Origin: Bacteroidota bacterium
GTDB lineage: Bacteria; Bacteroidota; Bacteroidia; NS11-12g; UBA955
DNA: 64,000 nt
NCBI GenBank assembly: GCA_027621365.1
Contig: JAQCBH010000007.1
Location: forward strand, 1 to 64,000
Reading direction: 5' to 3'
The notes beneath the pieces are model-generated. The model was not told where the DNA came from, did not search any database, and saw only the letters and a list, made by a program, of their open reading frames with translations. How positions within the stretch are numbered: position 1 is the stretch's first letter; every line of letters starts with the position of its first letter. This document shows positions 63,917 through 64,000 of this stretch, piece by piece. The position numbers were made by a program, and so were the translations under genes.

Positions 63917-64000
63917 GCCAATCGCAAAGCTTGCCAAATCAAGGTCACTATCAATATCGATAGACTGACCCACTGCAAACCGATGGGCCTTTCTTTATTG
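63913..64000 (-). CDS. C-terminus of a probable membrane protein, cut by the window end
   Basis: An open reverse-strand frame of 28 codons (ends IGLQWVSLSILIVTLIWQAL, then RLA and a TAG at 63913-63915). It contains one hydrophobic helix, and its stop overlaps that of the upstream gene. Too short to name. Confidence 0.4.
   Translation of the reverse strand, partial: NKERPIGLQWVSLSILIVTLIWQALRLA

Overview
The window looks like ordinary chromosome from a member of the Bacteroidota, probably Flavobacteriales. It has SusC/SusD glycan import, type IX secretion (T9SS) C-terminal sorting domains plus the T9SS regulator PorX, promoter elements of the Bacteroidota form TAnnTTTG, few Shine-Dalgarno sites, and a caa3-type cytochrome oxidase operon with two subunit III genes and a heme A synthase with the usual Bacteroidota insertion. 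Base composition looks roughly balanced, richer in GC than most flavobacteria. I could not compute it and I do not assign a genus. I saw no rRNA, CRISPR array, insertion sequence or phage genes.

Layout. 0-7.4 kb: glyA (cut by the window edge), a YfhO-type membrane protein, a family 2 glycosyltransferase, a methyltransferase interrupted by an in-frame TAG, a subtilisin-like protease and a DoxX protein whose frame runs through its own terminator. 7.4-18 kb: a compact beta-1,3-glucan (laminarin-type) utilisation locus. It holds a T9SS-secreted protein with a duplicated 160-residue domain, SusC, SusD, a PKD-containing surface lipoprotein carrying the same domain, a GH16 endoglucanase lipoprotein, and a convergent GH3 beta-glucosidase. 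18-27 kb: maf, a spermidine synthase-like gene, a 3-hydroxyacyl-CoA dehydrogenase, queA, a LamG/GCDS-repeat T9SS protein, and riboflavin genes ribD divergent from ribE-ribBA-ribH. 27-31.5 kb: a hairpin-rich block, tRNA-Leu(GAG), rhomboid protease and head-GIN-type lipoprotein, a TPR protein, an HD phosphohydrolase and rsmA.

31.6-40.6 kb is one aerobic respiration operon: coxB, coxA, ctaA, ctaB, two subunit III genes, subunit IV, SCO, DUF420, a small CPMC membrane protein and a DUF983 zinc-ribbon membrane protein. 40.6-54.3 kb is housekeeping: recA, radC, gcvP, a GT-C-like protein, porX-lipoprotein-tsaE, thiN-xth, purM, and surE-membrane protein-lpxB.

54.3-64 kb is more accessory. It carries an Oar-like TonB-dependent receptor, a divergent kelch-propeller/one-TM/winged-helix-like protein, a propeller histidine kinase with its LytTR response regulator, and an unrecognised helical protein. 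This may be a sensory module for the receptor.

The most striking regulatory pattern is TAnnTTTG placed exactly 4 (once 5) bases before the ATG of at least eight genes on both strands. If this is the usual -7 element, transcription would start at or next to the start codon, giving leaderless mRNAs.
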